Shown: positions 23,815-36,185 of the stretch, one piece after another
Numbering within the stretch: position 1 is the first letter of the stretch
Layout: each line of letters begins with the position of its first letter
Assembly: GCA_013396755.1 (NCBI GenBank)
Contig: VWZF01005468.1
Location: 590,576-654,575 of the forward strand
Direction of reading: 5' to 3'
DNA: 64,000 nt
Origin: Sclerurus mexicanus
Lineage: Eukaryota; Chordata; Aves; Passeriformes; Furnariidae
Made by a program: the position numbers and the translations under genes
The notes under the pieces: generated by a model
The model's database searches: none
What the model was told of the DNA's origin: nothing
The model's input: the letters and a program-made list of their open reading frames with translations, nothing else

Positions 23815-24010
23815 AAGTTAAAATGGCCCTTGTTCAATAATCATGTCAGCATTTGCTGTAATAATCATCACTAACAGTTAATATAACTTTCAGTAAATAC
23901 CAGATTTCCATTTAACAGTGTTAAGATGCAACCTATAAAACATATATTTGTGTAATTACACTGATAAGTTTCCCATCGGCAACAAACAAAATCTGTCCAC
24001 AGATCCTTAC
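23815..24010. promoter_or_regulatory. Candidate conserved non-coding element
   Basis: A+T-rich, non-repetitive stretch with several TAAT/ATTA and AATCAT cores, including TGTAATAATCATCACTAAC and GTGTAATTACACTGATAAG, the latter containing the palindrome GTGTAATTACAC. No open frame. Regulatory function is inferred from appearance only. Confidence 0.35.
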
Positions 24011-26329
24011 ACAAGATTGTAAAGATCCCAGCAGTCCAAAGGGAGGTTTGCAGAGGGTCTTTGGGAGCAAAGCACAGGGTGACTCGGAAGGGAACATGGT
24101 CACTGGCTGCACATCAGGAGCAACAGGGCTCTACCTCCATCCTGCTGCACCATCCTTTGCCAGCCCTGGCCTCTGTCCCACAGGCCTTATGCCAATCTCT
24201 TCAATCCACTCACCTGCATGAGCAAAGACAGGCATGATGCTCAGATGAGAACATTCCAGCTATTTCCTTCATTCTGAAAGCTGATACATACAGGGATCCA
24301 GATGGATTTCCCGTAGGGCTGGGAAATTTTCCAATAAAAGGATGGAGGCGGCCATCTTATGAGACACATTTCATCCAAAATAATATTTAAATAAAATCAC
24401 TGAAATACTGAAGAAGTCCTACCAGCACTATTTGCAAGCCTAGGGGGAGTCTGGGTGAATGCCTGGGGTGCAAAAATGAATAAAACACTTTCCTCAAGGA
24501 ATTTTTGGTTGCTATATTTTAAAGAGTAAGCATTCCTCAGAAGGGCCAGCTCTCTCCCTAGCAAGAGCTGGGGTTGCCTCATTTCACTGCAACTTCACTG
24601 ACCTTCACCAGCTGCGCTCAGAGAGCAGCAGATCCTGGGCAGTCCTATCCTGTGGCAGGGGAGGAAACACAAAAATCATCCTGCAGGATCACTGCATAGG
24701 TAAGGCTGGCACATGCCAGCATTCTTCCCTCCTTTCCAAAGAAACTTGGACTCTCCAGCCACAGCAGACTTGCATGGAGTAGCCAGTAAACCAGTGGGGC
24801 AGAAACCAGCTAACACTTACAGTCCAATACCCAGCTGCATGCTGGCACAATTGGAGTCATCTGTGAGTAATTAGAAAACATAAACACTCACAACGAAATT
24901 TGGGTTTCTATACTCAGCAAGACCTTAATGGGCTTTTCTTTGGCCACAAAATCCGTATTCAAGTGATAAATTATTAGCATTTTTTCCTAGCCCAGCATGA
25001 AACCTTACAATGGAAAAATGACAAAAGGAGAAACATGCCCATTTTTGGCAGCGCTGGCAGCGAAGAGGAGGGGTGAGGGAGCAAGAACCAGCTCAGCAGG
25101 CAGAGTGGCTCTTCCCCAGTGTCCTCAGCCCCAGGCAGGCCACAGCAACCAGCACATGCCAGAGTACCCCTGAGTCTACTGCCAGCACAGTCACGTGGCT
25201 TCTCTGTTGGCTAATATAGCTGAGCTGTGCTCAGGAGCCCACTGCCCTGCATGAAGGCATCTCCCACCAGCCCAGCAACTTGCTGTCTCCCCCAGCTCTG
25301 CCAACTGCAGCCCGTGCTGTGCTCATCTGAAAAAAGCCTCAAAGAACAACAGTCCACACAGTCCTTGGGGAACCAGGTCATGGAACCGAGAGGCTGTTCT
25401 AGGATAAAATGGCCTCACTTTGTCATGAAACAGAGCGGGAGAACCAGCAGGTAGGTCTCTCCGAGCTGTCAAAGCCTGGAAAGATGGGAGCAGGATGTGG
25501 TGGAAGGTGTTGATGCCTCCACACACATCCCTGCCAGGGCAAACTGGTGCCCCTGCCTGGCATTATCCCATACATTTGTGTAAGATTGCACATGCATGAG
25601 GTCGATGGAAACTAGGAAGGAGCTGCTGTGGTTTGGCTCCCAGAGGCACCCAGAGAAGTGTGATCTTCCCTTGCCCCTAAACAAGTCAGGGAAACTCATG
25701 AGAACAGCCTTTCTTGTGGGTTCTTCTGGCAGTGGTGGGGCTGGACAGGACCAGGAGTAAGATGACACAGGGTCATAAAACATGTCAGAGCAGCAGCCAC
25801 ACAGTGCAAGTTCTCTGCGCTGGGTGCCCCAGCCTGACCACAGCCTGAGTCAGCCCATCACCACCGACCTGCCTCTGGCATGCTCCAGCTCAGACCTGGA
25901 CAGCCCAGTGCCATTAACCAATTCCAGCCTGGAGGAATCTTCCAGACAAAACCCTTGCACTTGTGCTGGTTTGGGGGCCACCCTCTGCTTCCAGGTGCAG
26001 ACCCCCAACAAAACCACCCCTGGGCCAGCAGTGAGCCCCAGAGCCCACCTCAGCACCCAAAGCAACCGAGACACCAGGAATCCCATGCAGCTCAGCCATA
26101 CACCAGCCATCCCCCCAAAAAATCCCTCCGCAGACCAAACCCACCCCCTGTCCCATTCCTTTCAGCCTGAGCCCATCCTATAAGCCTCACCCGGGGCCCG
26201 CAGTTATCCCTGGTCCCCAGTGACCGAGCATTTAATGCCCCATCCTCGGGGCTCCACGCAAACGAAGGGAATGAGTGCCCGGGGAGAGATGGTTTGCATC
26301 ACTTCAATCCCACTGCCAATAAAACGGCG
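24011..26329. other. Intergenic, no gene seen
   Basis: Overlapping short frames on both strands, no splice-bounded exon. The G+C content rises sharply from about 25.8 kb towards 26.4 kb. Confidence 0.45.
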
Positions 26330-26570
26330 CAGCGGCTCTGCGGAGGGTAAGACAGCAGAGTTCAGCAGATTTTATCAATAACATCGCGGATCCCGACTGC
26401 GCCGCTGAGAGGGTTGCCATGGTTATTATGACAGATTTACTATCACTGTAACTTAATGCACCATAATAAGTATCTGCATAGTTATTATTGTTTTACAATG
26501 ATAACTATAATTCAACCGCAGCTTTATGGCTAAATTTGTAACATTACTACGATGTTCTGGGAAGAATTGG
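26330..26570. promoter_or_regulatory. Candidate enhancer with RFX-like site
   Basis: A CpG-bearing part (GGATCCCGACTGCGCCGCTG) is followed by GGGTTGCCATGGTTATTATG, which contains a near-palindromic RFX X-box (GTTGCC-AT-GGTTAT), and then by TATGACAGATTTA, a TALE-type TGACAG site. An A+T-rich run with several TTATTAT and ATAACTAT cores follows. The dense motif content and lack of open frame suggest regulatory DNA. Confidence 0.4.
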
Positions 26571-29500
26571 AAGCAGGGTAATTCACATGCTTTCTCAGAA
26601 TATAGAAAGAAACAGAGATCCTGGTTGGTGCCTTTTTCTTTCCTCTTAATTGCTTCTTTAGGAACAATTTTTGTGGTCTGGTTACTGTTGGTTTGGGAGA
26701 GGGTGCTCTGTCAGAGTCAATGCACAGAGGTAGCTGAAAAATGGGATTTTTCCACTGCAAATTTGATCCTGGGGGGAAAAAAAAAATCCCCAAACTCTTT
26801 CAACGGAAAGTTGCTAAAAATTCCCAAGCGTTGCCAATTGGAAAAAAAAAAACCATAAAGCACTGGCAAGATGAACAAAAATGGACAGGTTTTGTTCAAA
26901 GAGAAGGACCAGATCATCAAAAAACGTCGCTGAAAGTGACCCTGGTAATCAGTGGAAACAAAGCAGTGCTGCAAAGTGTCTGGTAGTCCCAGGACACAGC
27001 CAGCCTCACCTCAGCTGCACACCCTCCACTCCAGCAGTGTGGAGAGGGCTCTACACCACCTTGGAGCTGGCTTGGACAAAGACCACGGAGCAAAGCCCCA
27101 TAAGGAGCCCCACTGCCCAGCCCACTCCAGGATCCTGGCAGTCCCCATGCAACAACTCGGCCAGCACAAATTACTGCCCCAAAATTCTGAACTGCGTTTA
27201 CTGAGGGATTAACCTGCTCAGACATGGAATGATTTGAGAAAACAAAGCTTTAGACAAGGATGTTTTGGCAGTACTGAGGGTATAGGATCCACATCAAGGG
27301 TCCAAACACCTGCATCCCCAGCTGCTCCTCCCCAGGACAGGAAACAAATCCCACCTGGGCTGGAGCCACACAAGCAGCTGGTCCTCAAGGGAAAGCAAAA
27401 GAGAATTCAAGCTTGAAATACAACCAGGATTTCCAACAGGCTCCTTGGCACCCTCCTCCCAAAGCTCTCCCCTGTTTGAAGGCTTAGCTCCTTCTTGGGT
27501 TTCATTACAAGTGCAACTCTGCCAATTGCCCCGCAAATTTATAGGGAGCTCTGGGGGTTTACATCCCTCTTTCATTCTGCCCAGCCAGCCCATTGCCCCT
27601 GGGGCCTCTGGGGATGGTTAATGCTCCCTGCATGCCAAGGGCACCTACACTGCCTGGACTGGGCAAACTGAAGCAGAAAAGGGGCATTTTTTCAGTCCCT
27701 TCTAATTATCGACTCGGGAAGGCTCTCAAGGTTTTCCAAGAAAGGTAAACCAGGCTGTGCCATCCATCTGGCTCCCATGGCAAGTCCCCAGCTCACACCT
27801 CCTGCAGACACCCCAGACTCAACACATCATCCCAGCTTCCCACTATACTATACCTCAATCTTTTTAAAGCCACACAGACACAGTGTGGACAAGTCACTCC
27901 TGTAGCTGAGCAAAAGCTGGCCCTGCGCAGAGGGGCCTTAGGTCAGTGATCTGTGCTCTGGGACTTGGAGCCTTTTGGGTTCCCAACTCTATTGCTTTCC
28001 CGAATGATTTATGGTCTCTTCCCATTTCTCATCCCAATTTGAACAGGGATGGAGTTTTCCATAGTCCCTCATCATGCAGGAGAGGAACACCCTCACCCCA
28101 ATAGCATCAAGTGTCCCTTCCCAGTGCTCCTCAGGCAATAAGATGCTCTTCCCTCCAGAGGGACTTCAGAAGCATCCCCTTCTGCATGGGGACACCCCAA
28201 GCCTACCTGCAGCCATGGGACAAGGTGGGGAAGACTGACAGAGGCAGGGCTGGTGCTTGCACCCCCTCCCTCCCAGCAGAGATGTGTGTCAGAGCGGGCT
28301 TACATCATCTCCCCTGCCGCCACCACCTCCTGCTCCCGGGGCTGATATATGAGAGTAGATATAGGAAAATCTACTCATAAAATTAATGGAGGCTGCATGA
28401 ACTCACAGATCATAAACTCAGAGGAGTTTGCAGCTTGCCTTTTGGGGAGGGGGTGGGCTCAGAGGCAATTTAGCAGAGGGGACTAATTGACAGCAGCTGT
28501 CCCATCACACCCCACAACCCCCTCCCCACTCTTGGGAGGATTTAGGGGAACAGAGCACTGAAGTCTCAAACATAGGGCTGGAGCTGGCAGCTGTCAGCCT
28601 GAGGTCAGACTCGGCATGGCTGAGACACTCGGTCTGCTCCCAGCCCAGGGATCATGGCCAAGCTGTGCTCTTGGTGACAGACCTCCTGCCCAGAGCATAA
28701 ATAACACATGCCAGAGGCCAAAGCATGAGCAGATCCATCCCATGCTCCAAGAGCTGCAGAAAACGTGACACCTCTCTTGGCTGGGGGGTTGTGGGGCAGC
28801 AGGAAGAGAAGGTCTCCTCACCATGCCGTGGTCCAGCAAGATGGACCCAAGTTCTCCAACACACCAAGCAGTGGGTACCACACTGGGGACATGGCTGATG
28901 GTGCTCCTCTCCAGCCTAGCTTAGGAATCTCCCTGAAACCCTTTCAATATAATCAGGGATATCTCGCAACCAACCCTTCACCACATCCTTAAAAGCCATC
29001 CAGGGACCCCACTGTTGATGGCCACCAGTTCTCCCAGAGTAAACACCAGTCCCAGGACCCAGTTTCCCCCTTCATCCCAACCACAACCTAACCCCAGCAT
29101 AGAAGACCTTTGCCCAGTTCTTGGCCCTCTACCTCCCCACAGAGCTTCATACCCCTCCACAGCACCAGCAGGGCCAGTCCCTGCTTTCAGGCACCATTGC
29201 TCTGTGCTGGGTCATTCAGTCCATCTCATTATCTTGTGGAATTACCTGGGCTTCTCATGGCACAGCCAAGAGCCTCATGTAAAGGGAGGAAAACAACCAC
29301 TACTTCTGGAAAATCTTCCCCTTCTTTCTGAAACACTGGCTTGCTCTGCCTGGGAAGGGCCAGCCCCACTGATGCAGCAGGCCCAAGGCAGTCCCTCAGT
29401 GGGGAGGAAGAGGATGAGAAAGCCCTTTCCCACACCAACACAGCTCAGGACTGTCCAGGCACCAAGACCTCCCTTGGTTACCAGCCTTCAGGGGGAACAC

Positions 29501-32500
29501 AAGTGTCCCACCTCCTAAGCTGCCTCTTGGCCTGACCCTGCTCAGGTTTCCTCTCAATGCCAAATGCAGCCTTTGCTCTTTTCTGTCAGAAGCCCTCTTG
29601 GCACGCAGTGCTGCCCCCGTGGCTCCGGCAGCCGTGACTCACAGGCTCTGCCCTAACCTCAAGGCTCCCGCTTGCCTCCTCCGCTGACTCAGGCAGCCAC
29701 GAGCACCAGCCCCGGAGCCTTTCAAGTGGTTTGGAGATGCAGCCAAAGCACCAAAACACAGGGATTTAGGCACCATGCTCACTGGAGCATCCAGCCAGGC
29801 TGCCAGCCTCAGGCTCAGCAGGCTCAGCTCTTGGGCACAATCTGGTCACCAGGCTGTGTCACCACTGCTGGTACAGGGGGCAATCACCAGGCTGTAATAG
29901 GGTCCAGGTATATCAACCCATACACTTTCTGCCTCCAGTGCAGCCAGCTGACCTTTTTGGTGCACCCCCACTTCACATACCTGCATCCTCAAGGTACCGC
30001 TGGATTACCCCTGCCACGGGGTGGCCCTTCGCCATCCCCCTGCTTGGTGGAGGGAGCTTACAAACAAGAGCATCTCTAAACATGGTATCCTACTCCAGAG
30101 GGGCAAAGCCCACAAAATGACATTGGAAGTAAGTCCTATGCTCCCTAAATGTGATGCGCCCCTCCCTGGCAATACTGGCTGTAGCCCTCCTCACCACACC
30201 CTCTCCCAGCTGCTGCTCTAGGCAAGGGAATAGCAGCCCTCCTCCCTCCACTTTTATAGCAACACTCAGGTGGCTTCATCAGCCTGTCCCTGATGCCAGC
30301 CCACTTGCTTCACAGGGGCTTGATTTAGTCCCCAGGTGAAGTTGATTCTCAGGTGATGACCCGGGGGAAGGGCCTGCAGAGTTGCTGACAGGTTGCAGTC
30401 CCAAAAAACCGCAGGTGAAGAGGAGGAGGGCAGGGCTGGCACTGAACCGAAGCTGGGGCTTGGACAGAGAGAGACAGATTTTCCCCCTCCCCAGACAGGC
30501 TCCATAAAGCTCTGAGACACATTCCCCAAACCCCCACCATCTCTGCTCCCAGGTACCCATGGAAAGGGGAACTGCGCTGCCTCCCGGCTCTGGACAGCGG
30601 TGAAGCTGTCAGGGAGACATCTGTTCCCCATCCAGCAAGCAGTATCTTCCTGATCTGCCTCTTAAAAATTACAAGGCAATTTGGAGTTTCTATTTTGTAC
30701 TTTTGATTTGCCCAAACACCTGAAACATGAGCTCTCAATCCAGGATCAAAGGCTCTCTCTGGAACAACACAGACGGCTATATCCACTGCCGTATTTATGC
30801 ATGATTAGGAACGCCTGCATTGGAGAGGGGATTTGGCACTGGTGTGTGTGCTGCAAAGCCTGAAACTCCATCTCCTCCAGAGAGGGAGGAGTGAGGGAGG
30901 CGGGGGGTGATGTCCCTGCAGGTCGGGGTTAGTGCCAACCCCTTGGGCACAGGGCAGGGATGGGGCAATGCCTTGTGGAGGGGGTGGCTCACCTGTGTCA
31001 CTTGTCCTGTCACTCCTGCTCAGATCCCGTGCCTGCCTGTAGGACTGAGACTCCTCTGCTGGGTGGGGTCTCCCATCCTTGCTTTGCTCTGTCTCTGCAG
31101 GAGTGGCTGGATAGGTGGACACAAAGGATGCAATCCTGGATGCAGAGGGACACCGCATTGTAGACACAATCCCTGTTTTGTGGGATGAAAGGCACTGAGG
31201 ATGATGCCTGGCCAAGCAAAGGGTTAATTCTAATCAACACAAGTAATTAATGAGCTGGAAGGGAGAGGTCTTCCCAAGCTCTTCTGGTCCAACTTGTCCT
31301 ACTTTGAAAAATCCCAGACCCTGGCCCCCTGCAGGCTGGGATTTTGCATCATCTAAATAAACTGGGAGAGGTTCAAGCCTGTGAACAGATGTGGCCAAGC
31401 CCCCCTCTCCCATAAAGGAGCGTGGCTGCATTGCTGTCAATAATCAATTTTAGCAGCAGAGGATTTGCCTCCTCATCCAGTACCACTGGCATGAGGGCAG
31501 ACCCGGTCCCTGAAGGGACCCTGGTTCTGGATCTGTGGCTCAGATGGGTTTCCACTTCTTGACAGTGTAAACTGCCTCAGAAGAGCAGGATGGGATTCCC
31601 AGGAGAAGGGTAAAAGTAGCAGGGCATGCTGTGTATGGGAAAGCCAGCAGTAAAATCAGGAGGATATAAAGAAACCTACCCTTACACAGGTAGAGGACCA
31701 GAAAACATCCACACGTGTCAGACAGAGGAGTGCCTTCCCCTTCTCCTCTGAAATAAATTCAGAATATAGGAAAATGCCATAAAATGTCAGATGCCTCTGC
31801 ATTATGGACATAATAATTTTCAGAGAAGGTGTAATGATTCAGCTCAAGCAAAAGTTGCCTTCACCTCGAGCTAAAACACCCTTAACTCTGCCCTTTTAGG
31901 TGAAAGCCTCCCTCTGGGCTATTCACTGTTTGTAATGAGAATACAGTCAAGGTGTAAGGTGTGCCAAGGTGTAAATCAGTGCCAATGATGGGGACATTAG
32001 CAGGGTAACACACGCAGGGTCATCACAGAGCCATCTCCCCAAATGTCACCCAGGATCTGCTCCCTGCAGCCATGGGAGAGAGCAGCAAGTCACTCCAAAC
32101 CCCTTAAACATGACCACCAGGGTGAGCAGGAACACTCGACACAGCAACATCTCCATAAAGTCTTTAACTTTTAAGCAAGTCAAGCTGATGGAGACAAATC
32201 CCACCCTCCCCTCATATCACATATCTATTTATAATCAATAAATTTCCATTAAATCACTCTGAAAATACATGTGATGCAATCCCAGTGCTCCTTTACTGGA
32301 AAATTTGTTGTTGGTTGGTTTTTGTTTTTTTTTTTTTGCCACAGTTTATTCACAAATTGAGGCACCTTCAGAGAAGTGCTGGGAAAAGCCGCCCAGGAGC
32401 TTTGCAAATCACGGCGTGCTCATGCCCTGCCAGTTCACAGGCATTTAGTACTGGGAACAAGCTGGGAAGTAAATTTTGCCACAAATATTTTCAGCAAATT

Positions 32501-35500
32501 ATGAAGTCTTGGAAAAAGCAGATTTCAGTTCTACTGAGAAGCTGGTGTTTTGACAGATGTTTTAAATATTTTTTTAAGAATTTTATTTTTTTACTGAAAC
32601 TGAAGGAGGTCCTGGAATCAAAGACTGGGCCAAGAAAAAAAAACAACTCAGAGACATTCTGCTTTGAAAACGTCTCAGTAAAACATTTCCCTTTTCTCCT
32701 CTTCCCCAATTCAACAATTTGGGGAATGGAGATGAATTCACAGAATTTCACCTTCTCTGAATCCAGCCCTCTTTGCCTGGAAAATGTTTTGACTGAGAAA
32801 TGCCTTTCATGCCCCATTGAGTCTAAGTCCTCTGAAGGCCTTAGAGTGAAGGGGTCTTCTACTTCCAGCATCCTGGTGTGGTTTCCATGTAAACCAGAGA
32901 TTTCCAGGAGGTCAGAGATTTTAGAAAAGCTGTGGGCTACCCACTTATCACCTACAGAGCAGCACCCAGGGCAATGGGAGCACCCATGCCCACCATCCCC
33001 TGGCAAAAGCAACCATCCCATGGGTTGTGACTGGGCAGCTGGCCCAGCTTGTCACACCAGTTTTGGGGGTTTGAGGAGCCCAGTGCAAATTCAGAGGTGT
33101 CAGGGCAGACCCTCCTAGCTCTTGAGCATCCCGCGATGCCGTGGCACCTCCTGCGCTCGCCGCCTGCTCGGCAGCGCAGCACATGTGCTCCCAAAAGGAA
33201 GGCTTTACAACCTGCCACTGGAAAAGGCACGGTGTTATTCCATGGGTAGCTGCTTTCCTTCAACGGGCCATAAAAATCCCATTTGGAACTGCAGTTGCCT
33301 CACTCCTCTCCTGCATCCCACTGCTATTTAAAGAGGGCGCGTCCGACACATTAAAACACACACGCACACATGTAGAAAGGACCAGGATCTACTGAACCTT
33401 AAAACAATTATTATTCCTCAGGATAATGTGCCCTCCAACACTAACATTATTCTAAGATGCAGGTAACATGTGACACATTTTCTTTTTCTCTCCAAAGTAC
33501 AACACCCTTCCCTTCTTCTATCCTTCCTTCCCAAATATCAATCATCAGCAAAGACAAGGCAAATGAACTTTTAATCAATAACAGCTACTGTTTCTTGTAC
33601 CGGGACTGTTTATGATTTAAAAGGGAAAAAAAAATTAAATCAATCCTGATGTGATCATTTTCCCACTTGGAAAAACAGCCCAATCTTATATCAAAAGGTT
33701 GGGGGTTTTATATGTTTTTAAAAGGTTTAAAAGCTAAATTAATTTTAAATTGTTTTTACATATCTTGCCTGTAGACAGAACCACATCATATGATGAGGAA
33801 GGGTGGTCCATGGTGTATTAATGTTTCTAGTAAGTACTTGAGCACCAGTCTGTCTGCTTTACACACATTTAATACTGTTGCCATCTGAAAACCAAGACTA
33901 CTCTAACCACAGCATGTCTGTCCAGGCCCTGTTGCTGGCAGTCTGTCCCCTTTCCATCCAGACCAGGTAGGACCAGACTGCTTCTGGTACGTCTGCACTC
34001 AGACCCCACTGTGTTCACACCAGTGGTATGGAGCTACCTGAGAATAAAGGACGGGTTTTATCAAGAAGGTACCAAGAAATGGCCCAGTCCTCCTGGCTGG
34101 TTGGGACAATGCTGAATAAATAACCTAAGCAAACAAAAAAAGAAGCAGGAGCTCATTCCAGAACCAAGGGACTCCACAAAGTCTCTCACAGGAGATGGAC
34201 TTCTAACATGTATTTGTAGAGCTGGACATTGGCACCTAAAAAAGGCGAGACTGAAGGTAAGGCTCCTAACTTTATTTTCCAAAAGCTTCCTATTCCCAGG
34301 GGCCTGGACAGCCAGGAGACTGCTAACTCATTTTCATCTTCATGTGCTTCAGCATTTGAAGTAGCTCGAATGGCATTGTGCTGGCTCCAATCCAGATTTA
34401 TCCAAATATGAGGCACAAATGAAATGGCATCCACCAAGTTTCATATGAGCCCCAGATAGGTTCACTTGCAGCAACAGACTGCCCTGTTGGCCAGTTCCTC
34501 TGACCTATTTGTGCATCCATCCACAGAAGCCATGCCTTCTCTGTTGCCTCACCTTCCCCAGTCAAGGCAGTTTTGGGGGTTCCCCTGCTTTTTTCTTTAA
34601 GTGTTGAGATATCCTGTGGCCACATGCAGCTTGCTGTTTCTCCCCAGTCTTTTCCCATGACTGACTCCCCCAGGCCCTCAGGTCTGGGACAAGAGCCATG
34701 ACTGGGTTTGTGCAGGACAAGCCAGGAGGCCTGGACACAGCCGTGGGGACAGCAAGGATACCACGTGTGGATGTGCCTGAAGCAGAGCTGCTGAGGTCCA
34801 CTGGTGGCAAAGGAACTGGCATACTTTGGCCTCATGAGGATGACTTGTGGGGAGAGGATGCTCCCCAGATGGCCAAAGGGAAGCAGCTCAGACATGCATC
34901 CCTGAGGGGCTTGAGTCACTGGTTGGGGATGTCCCAGATGAAGAAAGCAGGACATGACTAGGCCTGGGGCCAGTAGGTGATCTTGCCAGTGTCAGCACTG
35001 CACGAGTCACAGCCCTCTCCACTCACCATGAGCACAGGGCAGTGCCCAGACAGAGATCCCAGCAGGGAAAATGACTGGTCCCTCAATCTCCCTATAGTTA
35101 AAAACCACATTTCCTCCTGGCTTTACTAAGCAGATCCCCTCTGGCACCACCCTTACACACACAGTATTTTGCCCCCACCCTCCCTTCTTGACGTGCTGTG
35201 GGACAGGGTGCATAGTTTGCATGGGGACACAGAGACATATGGGACTGTGGCCATGCTTGAAACCCCCTCCCACCCCACCTGCCCACTGGCTCTGCAAACC
35301 AGCCCCAGGAAGGTAGGAAAGTCCTTTCCTTAGTTCACACCCAAAGGATGGACAGGATGGAAGAAGAAAGGGGAGTTCTGATGTTTCCCTTGGTACCACA
35401 GGATCAGTGGCTGAACCAGAGCTGGGACTTTGTGTTTCTTCATTTCCCACTTCCTCCACGAAGCTCTGACTCCTGTGGAACATCTCATGCTCTTCTGTTC

Positions 35501-35920
35501 TCCAGGGCTCTTGTATCCTCATTCCCATGATGAATGCAAACACCTTCCAGTTGCACTCTGAGGTCAGTACCCACCACATACCTACTCTCTCCTCCCAGTG
35601 GAGAAGGGGACATCAGGCAGCTTTTTAGGATCAGAATAGAATAGAAGAGAATAGAAGTTTCTCCACTCCACAATTTTGCCAGACTTTAACCGGGCTCCAA
35701 TTTTCCATGCTGGGTTTCTGCCTCAGGCTGTGTTTTGTTTTGTATTTGTCAAAAAATTCCATGACTCCATTTCCACCAGCCCTTTGAAAAAGGTTTAGGG
35801 AGGTCTTCTCTTTCTTTATTTTTTTCTTTTGCCCATGTTAAAACATTATTACAACCATTTTACTGGGAAGCAGCACTGCCTCTAGGCTTGGCAAGAAGTG
35901 TCCCTTGAGTGAGAAGACGG
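26571..35920. other. Intergenic, no confirmed gene
   Basis: Nine kilobases without a supported exon. It includes the longest open frame in the window (32285-33118 plus, 277 codons), considered a chance frame for lack of codon bias, splice context or recognisable domain. It also contains an A+T-rich stretch at 33560-33780. A short pentamer-like (GAATA/GAATAGAA) run lies at 35633-35656. Confidence 0.4.
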
Positions 35921-35924
35921 GCCT

Positions 35925-36185
35925 TTCTCCATCCCCATGACAGCGCCTGGAGTCGGTCGGATCACGAGCCTCTGAAACAGCAGAGGGTGGTTGGTGCTTG
36001 GCAGATGGATGAAGCACAAAGTCCGTCTGCACCGAGCGCTCCCTGTCTTCTAACAGGCCTCAATCAACGGTTTCACAACAACACATCGGCCAACTGTGTA
36101 AACACGGGGCACGGCTTAAATATAGTCCTTGCCTTGATGAACAATCAGCGCTGAAAGAGAAGAGCATCTTGTGCAAATAAACAAA
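35925..36185. promoter_or_regulatory. Candidate enhancer with FOX and MEF2 motifs
   Basis: A CpG-retaining stretch with no coding potential contains CTGTGTAAACACGG (forkhead core GTAAACA) and, about 20 bases on, GGCTTAAATATAGTCC, a full match to the MEF2 consensus YTAWWWWTAR. GATGAACAATCAGCGCTG follows. This spacing of intact sites in a CpG-bearing island away from any promoter looks like an enhancer. Function is inferred, not shown. Confidence 0.4.

Noticed and set aside
31245..31310. GGAAGGGAGAGGTCTTCCC and TTCTGGTCCAACTTG, reminiscent of an antisense CR1 3' end.
   Set aside because: Only about 50 bases match and the terminal repeat is missing, so it cannot be told from chance.
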